DNA of 64,000 nt from an uncultured Actinomycetes bacterium (GTDB lineage Bacteria > Actinomycetota > Acidimicrobiia > Acidimicrobiales > RAAP-2), in assembly GCA_903860915.1 (NCBI GenBank), contig CAIOSJ010000004.1, forward strand, positions 1 through 64,000, written 5' to 3'. The position numbers and the translations under genes were made by a program. This document shows positions 1 through 8,349 of this stretch, one piece after another (within the stretch, counting starts at the first letter, position 1; every line of letters begins with the position of its first letter). A model generated the notes under the pieces. The model was not told the DNA's origin. It searched no databases and was given only the letters and a program-made list of their open reading frames with translations.

Positions 1-3000
1 GGAGGTGCGGGTCCAGTCATAGTCATGGCCGCTACGGCCCTCTTTGGCACGGGACTTAGCCCCACCGTCACTACCTTTACCGTCACGAGCACCTCGCTCG
101 CGAACGCGCCCGTCATCACCAGCGCCGTGCTCAGTCCCTCGGGCGACACCATTGTCATGACCGACAGCGCCAATAGTGCCGTGCTGAGCTTTGATGTTTC
201 AACGAGCCTCTCGTCGACCTACGGACAAGTGACAAACATCGCCGCGCTGAACGGTTCGACGGCGATGACTCCAATCTCGGTGACCATGACTCCCGACGGA
301 TCGTTCCTCTACGTGTCGAGCGTCGCTACTTCGGGCACCCTGCGTGGCATCACATCTCTCGTGCGCAGTCCCTACGCTGCAACCTACGGCTCCCCGGTCT
401 TTCAAAACGCCAGCTCGCTGCACGACACTCCACCGAGTGGGTCGGCGGTCACTCTCGTGACGCCCACCCAACTGGTCGCTTCGCCCACGGGCCAGGGACT
501 CTTCGTGCTCGACGCCAACGCCACGCAGTCGATGCTCTTTCAGATGGCGATTACGAGTTCGGGCCAGCTCGCGAGCGACCCGAGTCCGGCCTTCTTGGCT
601 GGCAATAACCCGGTGGCCCTTTCGATCTCGCCAACCGCGGCCGTGGCCTACCTCACTGACGCCACCACGAAAAAGACCACGGCCCTCAATATCGCTGATC
701 CGCTCAACCCCTTCACCCTCTTTACCTTCACCTCATCGACGACCCCGACCACTAACGCGGTGACGCCCGACGGTCAGTTCGTCGTCGTTGGCACTCTCGC
801 CGGTTTTTACAGCATTGCCGGGCTCGACATCTTGCTGGCGAGTGACGGCACCAACCAGGGCACCAGCTTGTTTGGTGACATCAACGCCCTCGCCGTGAGT
901 CCCACCTCTTCATCTCTGACTCTCAGCTCCACCCTTAGCTACGACGGCCAGATTGGTTGGAGTGAACTCCTAAACGGTGGGACCAACCCCGCTATTCGCG
1001 CCGCCTCTTCACTGGTGGCCTTTCACTCCGACGGCACCCCGAGTGATGCCGTTTCGGTGCGGGCCGGGACTAGCACGGCACTACGTAGTTACGCCTTCTC
1101 GCTGAACTCGCTGTCCATTCCAACCCTCGGACTACCCCTTGATCTCAGCGCTTCTTATGACTCGGCGCGAATCATGAACGGGCTCGACACCGCGGCTAAC
1201 CAGCCGGATCTGGCCATGGGCTGGCGCCTCAGCCTCGGCGCCAAGGCCACCCAGAACCCCAACTCGGGACTCTTTGCCTGTCAGATCCAAGTGACCCAAG
1301 CCGACGGCTCGATTGTGAAGTTCAACCCCGCCACTTCTGGCACCACCTGTCCGAGCGCGAGCTACCAGGCCCTGCCCTGGAGCCAGAGCGAACTCACCAC
1401 CTACGCCACATGTCCCGTCGCGATCAGCGGCGCCTGTTGGAAGGTGACCTACCTACTCACCGGGGAGTCGGACTACTTTGACGCCACGGCTTCAACGCAC
1501 CGCATGCTGGCTCGAAGCGATCGCTTCGGCAACCTCCAGAGTTTCGCTTACTCCTCTGGTCGCCTCGCGAGTGTGACCGCATCAACCCGAACCTTGAGCT
1601 TTAGTTACCCGAGCGCCGGTTCGGCCAGTTGCCCGAACAGCGTCGGCTCGCTCTCGGTGAGTTCCTGCGTGGTCGTGACGGACCCCATCGGTCGCACCGT
1701 GACCTACGTCCTAACGGGCAACGCCACCTCCGGTTACGACCTCAGTGCCGTGACGTTGGCCCGAGGTGCCGAGAGTGCGACCTATCGCTTTAGCTACCTC
1801 AATCACTACCTGGTGGCGTGGTGGACCCCGCAAAACGTCGCGAACGGCGCCGCGTCCAATGAAGCCACGAGCGTCACTTACACCAGCACCACGCCGGGCA
1901 CCCTGGCCTGGGTCGCCAAAGTCGAAGCGCCCTACGTCACGAACGAAGGCGTCTCGGGCACCGACTCGTTTCGCGCGACGACGACCTTTACCTACGTCGA
2001 TCAAGACCTCTTTAGCGGCAACGGCACGGTGCTCGTTTCAGATCCCAATACCAACTACAACGCCACACACGGCACCTCACTACCGGGGGCGAACGTGACG
2101 CTGGATCGTTACGTGAGTTTCACCCTCGCCGCCCAAATCCAAGGTTACGGACCAACCGAGTCGCCCCTCGTGAACGACACCGCGATTTCAGCCACCTCCG
2201 CCACCACCCTGCGCGACCCCTTAACCCTCATGCCCGTTGAGACCATTGGGGCCCGCGCCGGCACCGGCTCGGGCTCGCTCTACAGCTTTGATATTTCGCT
2301 GTTTAGCTACGACGCCCTCGGCAACGTGTTGGCGATGTGGACCCCCGGAGTGAGTGCCGGAACGTGGAACGAAAACGACTTCGCCTACAACCAGACCAAC
2401 CAGGTCATTAGCGCCACCGACCCCTTGGGTCACGTCACGACAGCTTCCTATGACTCGCTCGGTCGAGTCATCGCCACGACCACTCCCGCAACCAATAGCT
2501 GGACGGCGCCAGCAATCACCTCGAACTACTACCTCGCGAGCGGCCTGCTCTGTGCCAGTCGTGACGCCAACGAGGTCGCCCAATACGGCGCCCTCACCAG
2601 TTGCACCGCCTTCCACGCGACGCTCTATTCCTATAACGCCGCGGGGGACCTCGTGCTCTCGACCGACCCCCTCGGCCACGTCAACCAGAGTGCTTACGAC
2701 CTAAACGGGAATCTCTGCGCCACGCTCACGGCGAACGCCTATGCCGCCGGGCAACGACTCACGTCGTGTCCCAGTGCCGCTTCTGTGAATGTGACCGCGA
2801 CCCTCGCGCGCAATCTCTACGGCTCACCCACGATTTCGGCGACCCCGAGCAACGCCCCCGGCGGTCTTACGTTCGCCTACTACAACGCCAACAACGATGT
2901 CGTTGCTTCGGTCGGCATCTTGGGCAACCCGACCCTCTGTGATCCCTTAACGGTCTTTACCTGTCCCTTCACCTCCTACTCCACCTACAACGCCCTCGGG

Positions 3001-5871
3001 GCGGTGACCACCTCGGTCGCCCCCTCGGCCTTTAGTGGTGTTTCAGGTCCGAGCAGCCAGAGCTTCCTCGACCCGAGTGGCCACAGCGTGGCGAGCGTTG
3101 ACGCCGGTGGGGTGAAGAACGTCTCAATACCGACCTCGCTCGGCACCACGCAGTCCTCGGCCCTCGCGAGTTCACTGTCGGCTTCGTGTTCACTGAACTC
3201 ACTGAGCTCACTCTGTCCGAACGCTTCGTATTCACGCAGTGACGCCGCCGGCAATCCGACGAGCTCAGTGACTCCGACCAGTTCGGGCACCGGAGTGCTC
3301 TTAAGCACCACGACCTATGACCCGATGGGCAACGTGGCGAGTGAAACCGACCCGACGGGCGCGCTCTCTACCTCAACCTACGACGCCAACGGCCAGACGC
3401 TCCAAAGCACGAGCACCAAGGGATCACTCACGACCGGTTCGACCTCGGCCTATAACCCGAATGGCTCGCTCTGTTGGTCCACGCCGCTCGTGATCGCGGG
3501 CACGCCAGACTGTGCCAACCCACCCCTCGCCGCGCTCAATCAAACGACCCTCAACTACTACGACCAAGACGGACGCCTCGTCGCGACGACCAATCCCGGC
3601 ACCGTTACCTACAGTCCCGCGACGCCCTCGGCCTGCAATCCACTGACGAGCGCAACCTGTGACTCGGTGACCTACTACTCCTACGACGAAGCGGGGCACC
3701 GCACGCAGACGACTGCGCCCGCGGGACCCTCGGGAGTTCGCGCCACAACCACCAACTACTTTGACGCCAGCGGCAATCTCGTCGCGACGCTCACGCCGAT
3801 CGGCGCGGGCACCGGCTGCAACCCGCTGACAACGTCGACCTGTCTCGGCGCGAGCTACTCGACCTATGACGCCCAGAACCGTCTCCTCACCGTCTCTTAC
3901 ACCGACGGCACCCCCAGCGTCACCTACTCCTACAACGCTGATGGTTCCAAGGCCACCCAGAGCGACGGCACCGGCACCTCCACCTTCAGCTACGACAGCG
4001 CCGGGCGACTGGTCGGCACCACCAACGGGGCCGGCGCCACGACGACCTGGGGCTACAACACCCTCGGTCAACTGATCTGTCAGAGCTACGACAACCCCGC
4101 CGCCAACACCTGTCGCGGTTCGGGGGCCGGAACCGCTTCACCCCCACCGGGACTCCTCACCTTTTCCTACGACGCCCTCGGTCGGGCTAGTTCGCTGATC
4201 ACCTGGAGTGGCGTGACTCTGACTACGGCCTATGACTGTGCGGGATCCAAAGCCTGGGTCTCAACGGGCACCGCCAGTGTGCTCAGTTGTGACGAGTCCC
4301 ACGTTGGCACCCCGGCGGTTCCAACGAGCAGTTCGGCCATTACGACGACGTATTCGCAAAACAGCATTGGTCAGTTCACGAACCAAGCCACCACGACCAA
4401 CGCCGGCGCGACCAATCTGCTCAGCTTTTCCTTCAACTACGACGACCTCGGTCGACTCACGGGTTCCACCCCAACGCTGAACACCACGACCAAAGCAACC
4501 GACAACTACGGCTACGACCCGACTTCGCGAGTGACCTCGGGACCCATCACCGGCACGACCGGCAACCCCAACTATTCCTACAGCCCAACCGGCGCCATCA
4601 CCCAGGCCACGACGCACTTCGCTACCGCGGCCTACGCCCCGAACGGTCAACTCTGTTGGACCAATCCGACCGCGGTCAGCGCACCGAGTTGCAGCACCGT
4701 GCCCACCGACACCACCACCTTTAACTACGACCAAAACGGCAACCGGACGAGTTCAACCTCACCTTTGAGCTCCACATCACTGAGCTGGCAGTCAACTTCT
4801 GGCAGGCTCGTCTGTGTGAACACCGCTGGCACAACCTGTTCGACCAGCTCGCCCTCGGCCACGACCACCCTCTACTCCTATGACGCAGACGGTCATCGGA
4901 CAACCAGTTCCACCAACGGCACCACCAACGCCTTTATCTGGGACACCGGGGCCTCGCAGCTGCTCGCTGACTCCACACACGATTACGTCTACCTCCAAGG
5001 CTCAGTCACCCCTGATCTGCAGATCAACCTCACGACTGGCACCGTTGATCTGCTCATCCAGGACCAAAACGCCAACACCAGAGGGGTCGTCCAGGTCGTC
5101 GGCACCAACAGCACGTTTGACGGCACAATCGTCAACTACACCGATTATGACGCCTACGGCAACGCCATCACCCAGTCGGGCGGATCTATCAATCCCGGCG
5201 GCATGAGCAACGGGGGAGTCTCAACCGACATCTCCACATCCTTCGCCTTTGGCGCTGGATACTGGGACTCATCGAATCTCACCTACCTCGTCCACCGTTA
5301 CCTCGACAACGAGATCGGGCAGTTCATCAGCGTCGACCCACTAGTTGATCAGACCCGAGAGGCTTATGTCTATGCGGGAGATGGGCCGGTGATGTCGATT
5401 GACTCCAGTGGACTTTCGCCTTCTGTTCCGAATTCATCGTCTTGTCCATCGGCTTACACCTACCATCAACCCGTAAGAAGTAAAACCTTCGAGATGCAGG
5501 ATACATTTCACCAAGCGCTGATGTGGGTGTACTTTTCGATGGACTGGTGCCAAAGCGCAACGAGGCATTCCGTCAAGCTATTTGAGCTTCGATACTCGGT
5601 TTCTATCTCTGATCTGGGAAATTTTCTTGGAGTTAGCTCAAGTGGGAACAACTTGAATCCACCTCTGTATTCCTGGGTGCAATACAGGTCGTATAAAAAA
5701 GGTGCCATGGAGGAAGTCTTGGAGTTTGATATCCAAGAATGCCTTAGCGTGCTCCCATTTGGATTAGGCACGATCTGTACCGGTCAATCCAAGATAAAGC
5801 TTCATGCCATTGCTCGATTTGACGGTAGCCACAGATTTTGGTGGGAAGTGAATGGGAATATAGGAAGGTGA
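1..5871 (+). CDS. RHS/YD-repeat polymorphic toxin protein (5' end outside window)
   Basis: The reading frame is open from base 1, before the first ATG at 25, so the N-terminus lies outside the window. Numbering from that ATG: residues ~30-330 resemble beta-propeller repeats (SPSGDTIV, TPDGSFLYV). Residues ~370-1750 are YD repeats with many 'YDALGR' and 'YNA.G' variants. Residues ~1755-1796 are the RHS core (YLDNEIGQFISVDPL, AYVYAGDGPV, IDSSGLS). In this family the repeats form a hollow shell around a toxic C-terminal tip that is released after the core. The tip here (about 1797-1948) matches no toxin family I recognise; its DNA is visibly A+T-richer than the shell. A small membrane protein gene follows after one base, the usual place for an immunity gene. 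The secretion route cannot be seen because the N-terminus is missing. RHS identity is secure; the tip's activity is unknown. Confidence 0.93.
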   Translation, partial: GGAGPVIVMAATALFGTGLSPTVTTFTVTSTSLANAPVITSAVLSPSGDTIVMTDSANSAVLSFDVSTSLSSTYGQVTNIAALNGSTAMTPISVTMTPDGSFLYVSSVATSGTLRGITSLVRSPYAATYGSPVFQNASSLHDTPPSGSAVTLVTPTQLVASPTGQGLFVLDANATQSMLFQMAITSSGQLASDPSPAFLAGNNPVALSISPTAAVAYLTDATTKKTTALNIADPLNPFTLFTFTSSTTPTTNAVTPDGQFVVVGTLAGFYSIAGLDILLASDGTNQGTSLFGDINALAVSPTSSSLTLSSTLSYDGQIGWSELLNGGTNPAIRAASSLVAFHSDGTPSDAVSVRAGTSTALRSYAFSLNSLSIPTLGLPLDLSASYDSARIMNGLDTAANQPDLAMGWRLSLGAKATQNPNSGLFACQIQVTQADGSIVKFNPATSGTTCPSASYQALPWSQSELTTYATCPVAISGACWKVTYLLTGESDYFDATASTHRMLARSDRFGNLQSFAYSSGRLASVTASTRTLSFSYPSAGSASCPNSVGSLSVSSCVVVTDPIGRTVTYVLTGNATSGYDLSAVTLARGAESATYRFSYLNHYLVAWWTPQNVANGAASNEATSVTYTSTTPGTLAWVAKVEAPYVTNEGVSGTDSFRATTTFTYVDQDLFSGNGTVLVSDPNTNYNATHGTSLPGANVTLDRYVSFTLAAQIQGYGPTESPLVNDTAISATSATTLRDPLTLMPVETIGARAGTGSGSLYSFDISLFSYDALGNVLAMWTPGVSAGTWNENDFAYNQTNQVISATDPLGHVTTASYDSLGRVIATTTPATNSWTAPAITSNYYLASGLLCASRDANEVAQYGALTSCTAFHATLYSYNAAGDLVLSTDPLGHVNQSAYDLNGNLCATLTANAYAAGQRLTSCPSAASVNVTATLARNLYGSPTISATPSNAPGGLTFAYYNANNDVVASVGILGNPTLCDPLTVFTCPFTSYSTYNALGAVTTSVAPSAFSGVSGPSSQSFLDPSGHSVASVDAGGVKNVSIPTSLGTTQSSALASSLSASCSLNSLSSLCPNASYSRSDAAGNPTSSVTPTSSGTGVLLSTTTYDPMGNVASETDPTGALSTSTYDANGQTLQSTSTKGSLTTGSTSAYNPNGSLCWSTPLVIAGTPDCANPPLAALNQTTLNYYDQDGRLVATTNPGTVTYSPATPSACNPLTSATCDSVTYYSYDEAGHRTQTTAPAGPSGVRATTTNYFDASGNLVATLTPIGAGTGCNPLTTSTCLGASYSTYDAQNRLLTVSYTDGTPSVTYSYNADGSKATQSDGTGTSTFSYDSAGRLVGTTNGAGATTTWGYNTLGQLICQSYDNPAANTCRGSGAGTASPPPGLLTFSYDALGRASSLITWSGVTLTTAYDCAGSKAWVSTGTASVLSCDESHVGTPAVPTSSSAITTTYSQNSIGQFTNQATTTNAGATNLLSFSFNYDDLGRLTGSTPTLNTTTKATDNYGYDPTSRVTSGPITGTTGNPNYSYSPTGAITQATTHFATAAYAPNGQLCWTNPTAVSAPSCSTVPTDTTTFNYDQNGNRTSSTSPLSSTSLSWQSTSGRLVCVNTAGTTCSTSSPSATTTLYSYDADGHRTTSSTNGTTNAFIWDTGASQLLADSTHDYVYLQGSVTPDLQINLTTGTVDLLIQDQNANTRGVVQVVGTNSTFDGTIVNYTDYDAYGNAITQSGGSINPGGMSNGGVSTDISTSFAFGAGYWDSSNLTYLVHRYLDNEIGQFISVDPLVDQTREAYVYAGDGPVMSIDSSGLSPSVPNSSSCPSAYTYHQPVRSKTFEMQDTFHQALMWVYFSMDWCQSATRHSVKLFELRYSVSISDLGNFLGVSSSGNNLNPPLYSWVQYRSYKKGAMEEVLEFDIQECLSVLPFGLGTICTGQSKIKLHAIARFDGSHRFWWEVNGNIGR
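5344..5403 (+). repeat. RHS core end, donor copy of a 60-bp repeat
   Basis: This segment encodes VDQTREAYVYAGDGPVMSID at the end of the RHS core. It is repeated at 6645-6704 with 5 mismatches in 60 bases (my count). The shared segment is exactly where RHS proteins switch from conserved core to variable tip, so it can serve as the homology arm for tip swapping. Confidence 0.9.
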
Positions 5872-5872
5872 A

Positions 5873-6190
5873 ATGCTGATGACTTGGCAATCTATTGTCG
5901 ACGAAGGCCTGCTCAGCTTGATTCAGGCCTCCGTTCTTACAAGCACAACCGTAATTGAGTTGATCTTGTTCATCTCGATTACCGCAACGCTTTTTTCACT
6001 TTGGCAAGTGGCTCGAACGCCGAATTCACGATTCAATAACTCAAGGTTCTCGAAGGTTGTCTGGTTCACTCTAATTCTAGGTGCCTGGATGTTGAGCGGC
6101 GTCGGAGGAGCGATTTGTGGAATTTACTTTATATGGCGGGTTAAGCCAAAACTCAAAAAAGAAACAGACACAAGTCGGACAGATGCATGA
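5873..6190 (+). CDS. Small two-helix membrane protein, probable immunity protein of the RHS tip
   Basis: A 105-residue protein with hydrophobic segments near residues 25-45 and 63-88, then a charged tail with a lysine run (KPKLKK). I recognise no family. The ATG lies one base after the RHS stop, with AGGAAGG in the last RHS codons as its ribosome site, so translation is probably coupled. In RHS and CDI loci the gene directly behind the toxin tip usually encodes its cognate immunity protein. A membrane-bound immunity protein would suggest a tip acting at or through the membrane, but that is inference. The low-GC composition matches the tip rather than the shell. Confidence 0.6.
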   Translation: MLMTWQSIVDEGLLSLIQASVLTSTTVIELILFISITATLFSLWQVARTPNSRFNNSRFSKVVWFTLILGAWMLSGVGGAICGIYFIWRVKPKLKKETDTSRTDA

Positions 6191-6644
6191 CGTCCATTGC
6201 TTCCGACAATATCTTGCTTGGAGCTCTGATGAATAATGTGTCCCTATATTTGGTTCGACCTAAATACACAAAGTTGTCAGATTTTCTGCGTCTCAAAATT
6301 TTCGTTGACGGTGATGAAGTGACTCAGAAACTCGGGATAGCGAATGTGATATGCGTTCCAATCCCAGTTTCTAAGAGTCCCATTTTAGTTCGAACGGATC
6401 ACCCGAAAGCTTCGCTGACCCTTCACTCCACATCTCAAACGACCGAGTTGGCTGTTTTGATTTTGACAAAGTGGGAAGTTCCATTCATTCGACGCGCAGC
6501 AAGAATTGAATGGATTAACCCGCGTTTGATTGATACGTATGCCCCCCCGTTTAATACTGGCAGTGAAATGTTTGGCCTGCCCTATCGCCTGGTTCGCATG
6601 ATCTTGACAAGTCTTGGTGTGCTCTTGGTCGGCATGGCTGTCTG
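6190..6644 (+). repeat. Cassette repeat copy A (immunity-like gene plus leader)
   Basis: This segment is homologous to 7895-8349. The match begins in a leader encoding TSIASDN, which in copy B is the 3' end of a toxin-like remnant. It continues with identical 18-base spacing into the immunity-like gene, whose protein is about two-thirds identical by eye. Copy A is cut at about 6644, where RHS-core sequence begins. Confidence 0.75.
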
Positions 6645-6693
6645 GTTGATCAGACCCGAGAGGCGTATGTCTATGCGGGGGATGGGCCAGTGA
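6229..6693 (+). CDS. Immunity-like membrane protein, 3'-truncated by recombination into RHS core
   Basis: This is a truncated paralogue of the gene at 7934. I chose the ATG at 6229 (MNNVSLYLVRPKY) because it aligns exactly with the TTG start of the paralogue (MKDATLYLVRPKY) and has TTGGAG five bases upstream. An upstream in-frame ATG at 6187 exists, but it only translates the homologous tail of a lost toxin (TSIASDN). About 139 residues match the paralogue, including LSDFLRL, LTKW and PFIRRAARIEWINPR. The frame then crosses into RHS-core DNA read out of frame and ends with about 16 foreign residues (LIRPERRMSM). The C-terminal membrane helix is therefore cut within its first span, so function is doubtful. 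No toxin partner remains upstream. Confidence 0.65.
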   Translation: MNNVSLYLVRPKYTKLSDFLRLKIFVDGDEVTQKLGIANVICVPIPVSKSPILVRTDHPKASLTLHSTSQTTELAVLILTKWEVPFIRRAARIEWINPRLIDTYAPPFNTGSEMFGLPYRLVRMILTSLGVLLVGMAVWLIRPERRMSMRGMGQ

Positions 6694-6704
6694 TGGCGAT
6701 TGAT
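6645..6704 (+). repeat. Duplicate RHS core end fused to an orphan toxin
   Basis: A second copy of the 60-bp RHS core end (5344-5403). It abruptly replaces the C-terminus of the immunity-like gene. In the RHS frame it reads VDQTREAYVYAGDGPVMAID and runs straight into the orphan toxin. This is the displaced-tip arrangement known from rhs and cdi loci. Confidence 0.9.
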
Positions 6705-7283
6705 GCGATGGGAACAAGCACAGATATGACGAAGGTGAGTCAATGGGCTAGCCAGCACGCACATGATCCGAAGTCGAGTAACGGCTCTAATCCCGACTGT
6801 ACTAATTTCGTTTCAACTGCACTCCATATCGGAGGATTCAGAGAGACAGAGTCTGGGTGGGGCCTAGTTGCCCAGTACTTGCATCGGAATAATCGTGATG
6901 CTTGGTTTCGGCACCAAATTCCTTCAAAAGCATGGGCGAATGCTCACAGTTTCTTTAGCTTTCTACAGTTAAAGAATGCCAAGGTAGTTAAGAGTCAATG
7001 GGGGCTAGGAGTTAAAGGTAGTTTAGATACCTTGATCCCCCCTGCCTCCGCCAAGCCTGGTGATATCATCTTTGCAAGTTGGAATTCGGGCTCGTCTGGC
7101 CAAATCTCTCATGCGGGAGTGATTGTAGATTGTCAATCTGCATCCCAATCTTGCACCAATGGTCTAGCCATTGCGCAACATAGCAGTAATACCATTGACT
7201 CATTTATGGACTGGAGAAACTGCTCGGAAACTAATCCAGGTGGCGAGACATACGCCTGGATACTAAGACCGAAAGAGTGGTAA
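6690..7283 (+). CDS. Orphan RHS C-terminal toxin, papain-like amidase (Amidase_6-like)
   Basis: About 197 residues from a possible GTG at 6690, but the same frame is open upstream through the RHS-core fragment from 6645. The natural start is therefore the RHS protein itself, and there is no clear ribosome site of its own. Numbered from 6690, residues 35-42 read NPDCTNFVS, the nucleophile-cysteine motif of the Amidase_6 group of papain-like peptidases/amidases (Cys37). A histidine in ISHAGVIVD (His141) follows at a fitting distance. Such enzymes cleave peptide or amide bonds, and as toxin tips they are expected to attack cell wall peptides or proteins. An immunity-type gene overlaps its stop. 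I read it as a silent tip that becomes active when recombination at the 60-bp core repeat joins it to the full RHS shell. The family call is fairly secure; the target is unknown. Confidence 0.72.
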   Translation: MMAIDAMGTSTDMTKVSQWASQHAHDPKSSNGSNPDCTNFVSTALHIGGFRETESGWGLVAQYLHRNNRDAWFRHQIPSKAWANAHSFFSFLQLKNAKVVKSQWGLGVKGSLDTLIPPASAKPGDIIFASWNSGSSGQISHAGVIVDCQSASQSCTNGLAIAQHSSNTIDSFMDWRNCSETNPGGETYAWILRPKEW

Positions 7284-7714
7284 TGAAGCGATTTAGCCAC
7301 TCTAGATTCCTCCTGATCACTGTGCTGGTAGTCGTTTCAATTGCCTTCCTAGGATTCACGCAATTTGTAAGAAGCTTGGATGCGGGTATCCATCGATACA
7401 ATGGCCCAATTGGCAGCGCTCATTTCAGCACCCCAATCGGCACAGCGCGACATTGGTTTCAGTACGCTACTAATAATCAGTGGGCTGAGTTTCAGTCATT
7501 AAATGTGGCTCCAAGAATGACATTCGGTCGGGCACCTAAGTTCACGAATATTCACTGTTTGCTTGATTTTCAAAATGATGGTAAAGCAAAGGTGACATGT
7601 TGGTTTAAAAGAATCCAGAACAACTCAACATGGGATGGAATTGATGCGTGGTCACTTAATCTCGTCCAAAATGGGCATGGGTATTGGCTCGTAGCGAGCG
7701 GTGGCCAGGGGTAA
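7283..7714 (+). CDS. Membrane-anchored probable immunity protein for the amidase tip
   Basis: About 143 residues with an N-terminal hydrophobic helix (residues ~9-29), then an ~115-residue domain predicted outside the membrane. I use the ATG at 7283, which overlaps the toxin stop in TAATG and has GAAAGAG upstream. A GTG at 7277 is the alternative. A cysteine pair near HCLLDF and VTCWF may form a disulfide. The family is not recognised. Position and coupling to the amidase gene argue for the cognate immunity protein. Its outward domain fits a toxin that acts outside the cytoplasmic membrane, such as a wall amidase; this is inference. Confidence 0.55.
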   Translation: MKRFSHSRFLLITVLVVVSIAFLGFTQFVRSLDAGIHRYNGPIGSAHFSTPIGTARHWFQYATNNQWAEFQSLNVAPRMTFGRAPKFTNIHCLLDFQNDGKAKVTCWFKRIQNNSTWDGIDAWSLNLVQNGHGYWLVASGGQG

Positions 7715-7921
7715 ATTGGAGCAAATATTAGAAGTTGTGCAGAGGGTGGCTTCACAGCACTCATAAACGAAGAGCAGCAAATTGCGGCTTTTGGTGTAGT
7801 CCTTGTAGCTATGGACAGTATCCCAGTGGTCGGGGAATTCGCAATCTCGGCTGAAGCTGCTGGTACAGCGCTAAATGTAGCGTATGGATGTGTTACATCC
7901 ATCGCGTCCGACAACATGTAG
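7715..7921 (+). pseudogene. Remnant of another RHS toxin tip (N-terminally truncated)
   Basis: A 68-codon open stretch follows the previous stop without a break and lacks a plausible start codon or ribosome site. It translates to IGANIRSCAEGG... with a hydrophobic part (FGVVLVAMDSIPVVGEF) and ends ...YGCVTSIASDNM. The 'hydrophobic stretch + IPVVGE' pattern is typical of the pre-toxin linker of polymorphic toxins. Its last codons are homologous to the leader in front of the truncated immunity-like gene at 6229. This suggests the complete module was toxin (ending TSIASDN) plus that immunity gene, of which only the toxin tail survives here. Confidence 0.5.
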
Positions 7922-8349
7922 ATAGGAATCCCATTGAAAGATGCAACGCTATATTTGGTTCGGCCAAAGTACCGAAATTTATCGGACTTTCTCCGCCTAA
8001 AAATTTATGTTAACGGCGAAGAGGTGAATCACAAGCTTGGGATTGCGAACGTTGTATGCGTTCCAATAACAAAGGCGCAGAATTTCATATCTGTAAGCTC
8101 AGAAAACCCGGAAGCCTCGTTGATGCTTGCCACGCCAACTCAAGAAGACGAGTTTGCGGTCTTAATTTTGACGAAGTGGAAGATTCCGTTTATTCGACGT
8201 GCTGCAAGAATTGAATGGATCAATCCACGCGTGATTGATACCTATGTCCCCTCCTTTATTACCGGAAGGGAAATTTTTGGTCTGCCGAGTCTCTTAGTAC
8301 GAATGATTTTGACGGGACCAAGTGTCATCGTTATTGGCTTCATTATCGT
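7895..8349 (+). repeat. Cassette repeat copy B
   Basis: This is the partner of copy A at 6190-6644. The leader (ACATCCATCGCGTCCGACAA) and the 18-base gap to the start codon align without indels. Beyond 8349 copy B continues its second membrane helix, whereas copy A switches to RHS-core DNA. Confidence 0.75.

Noticed and set aside
2221..2679. 152-codon ORF antisense to the RHS gene
   Set aside because: Same reason: compositionally biased shadow frame.
3424..4071. 215-codon ORF antisense to the RHS gene
   Set aside because: It is a shadow of the repetitive high-GC RHS frame with biased Gly/Arg/Val composition and no domain.
6187..6228. ATG at 6187 as start of the immunity-like gene
   Set aside because: The extra 14 residues align with the tail of the toxin remnant at 7895-7921, not with the paralogue. 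The ATG at 6229 matches the paralogue start and has its own ribosome site.
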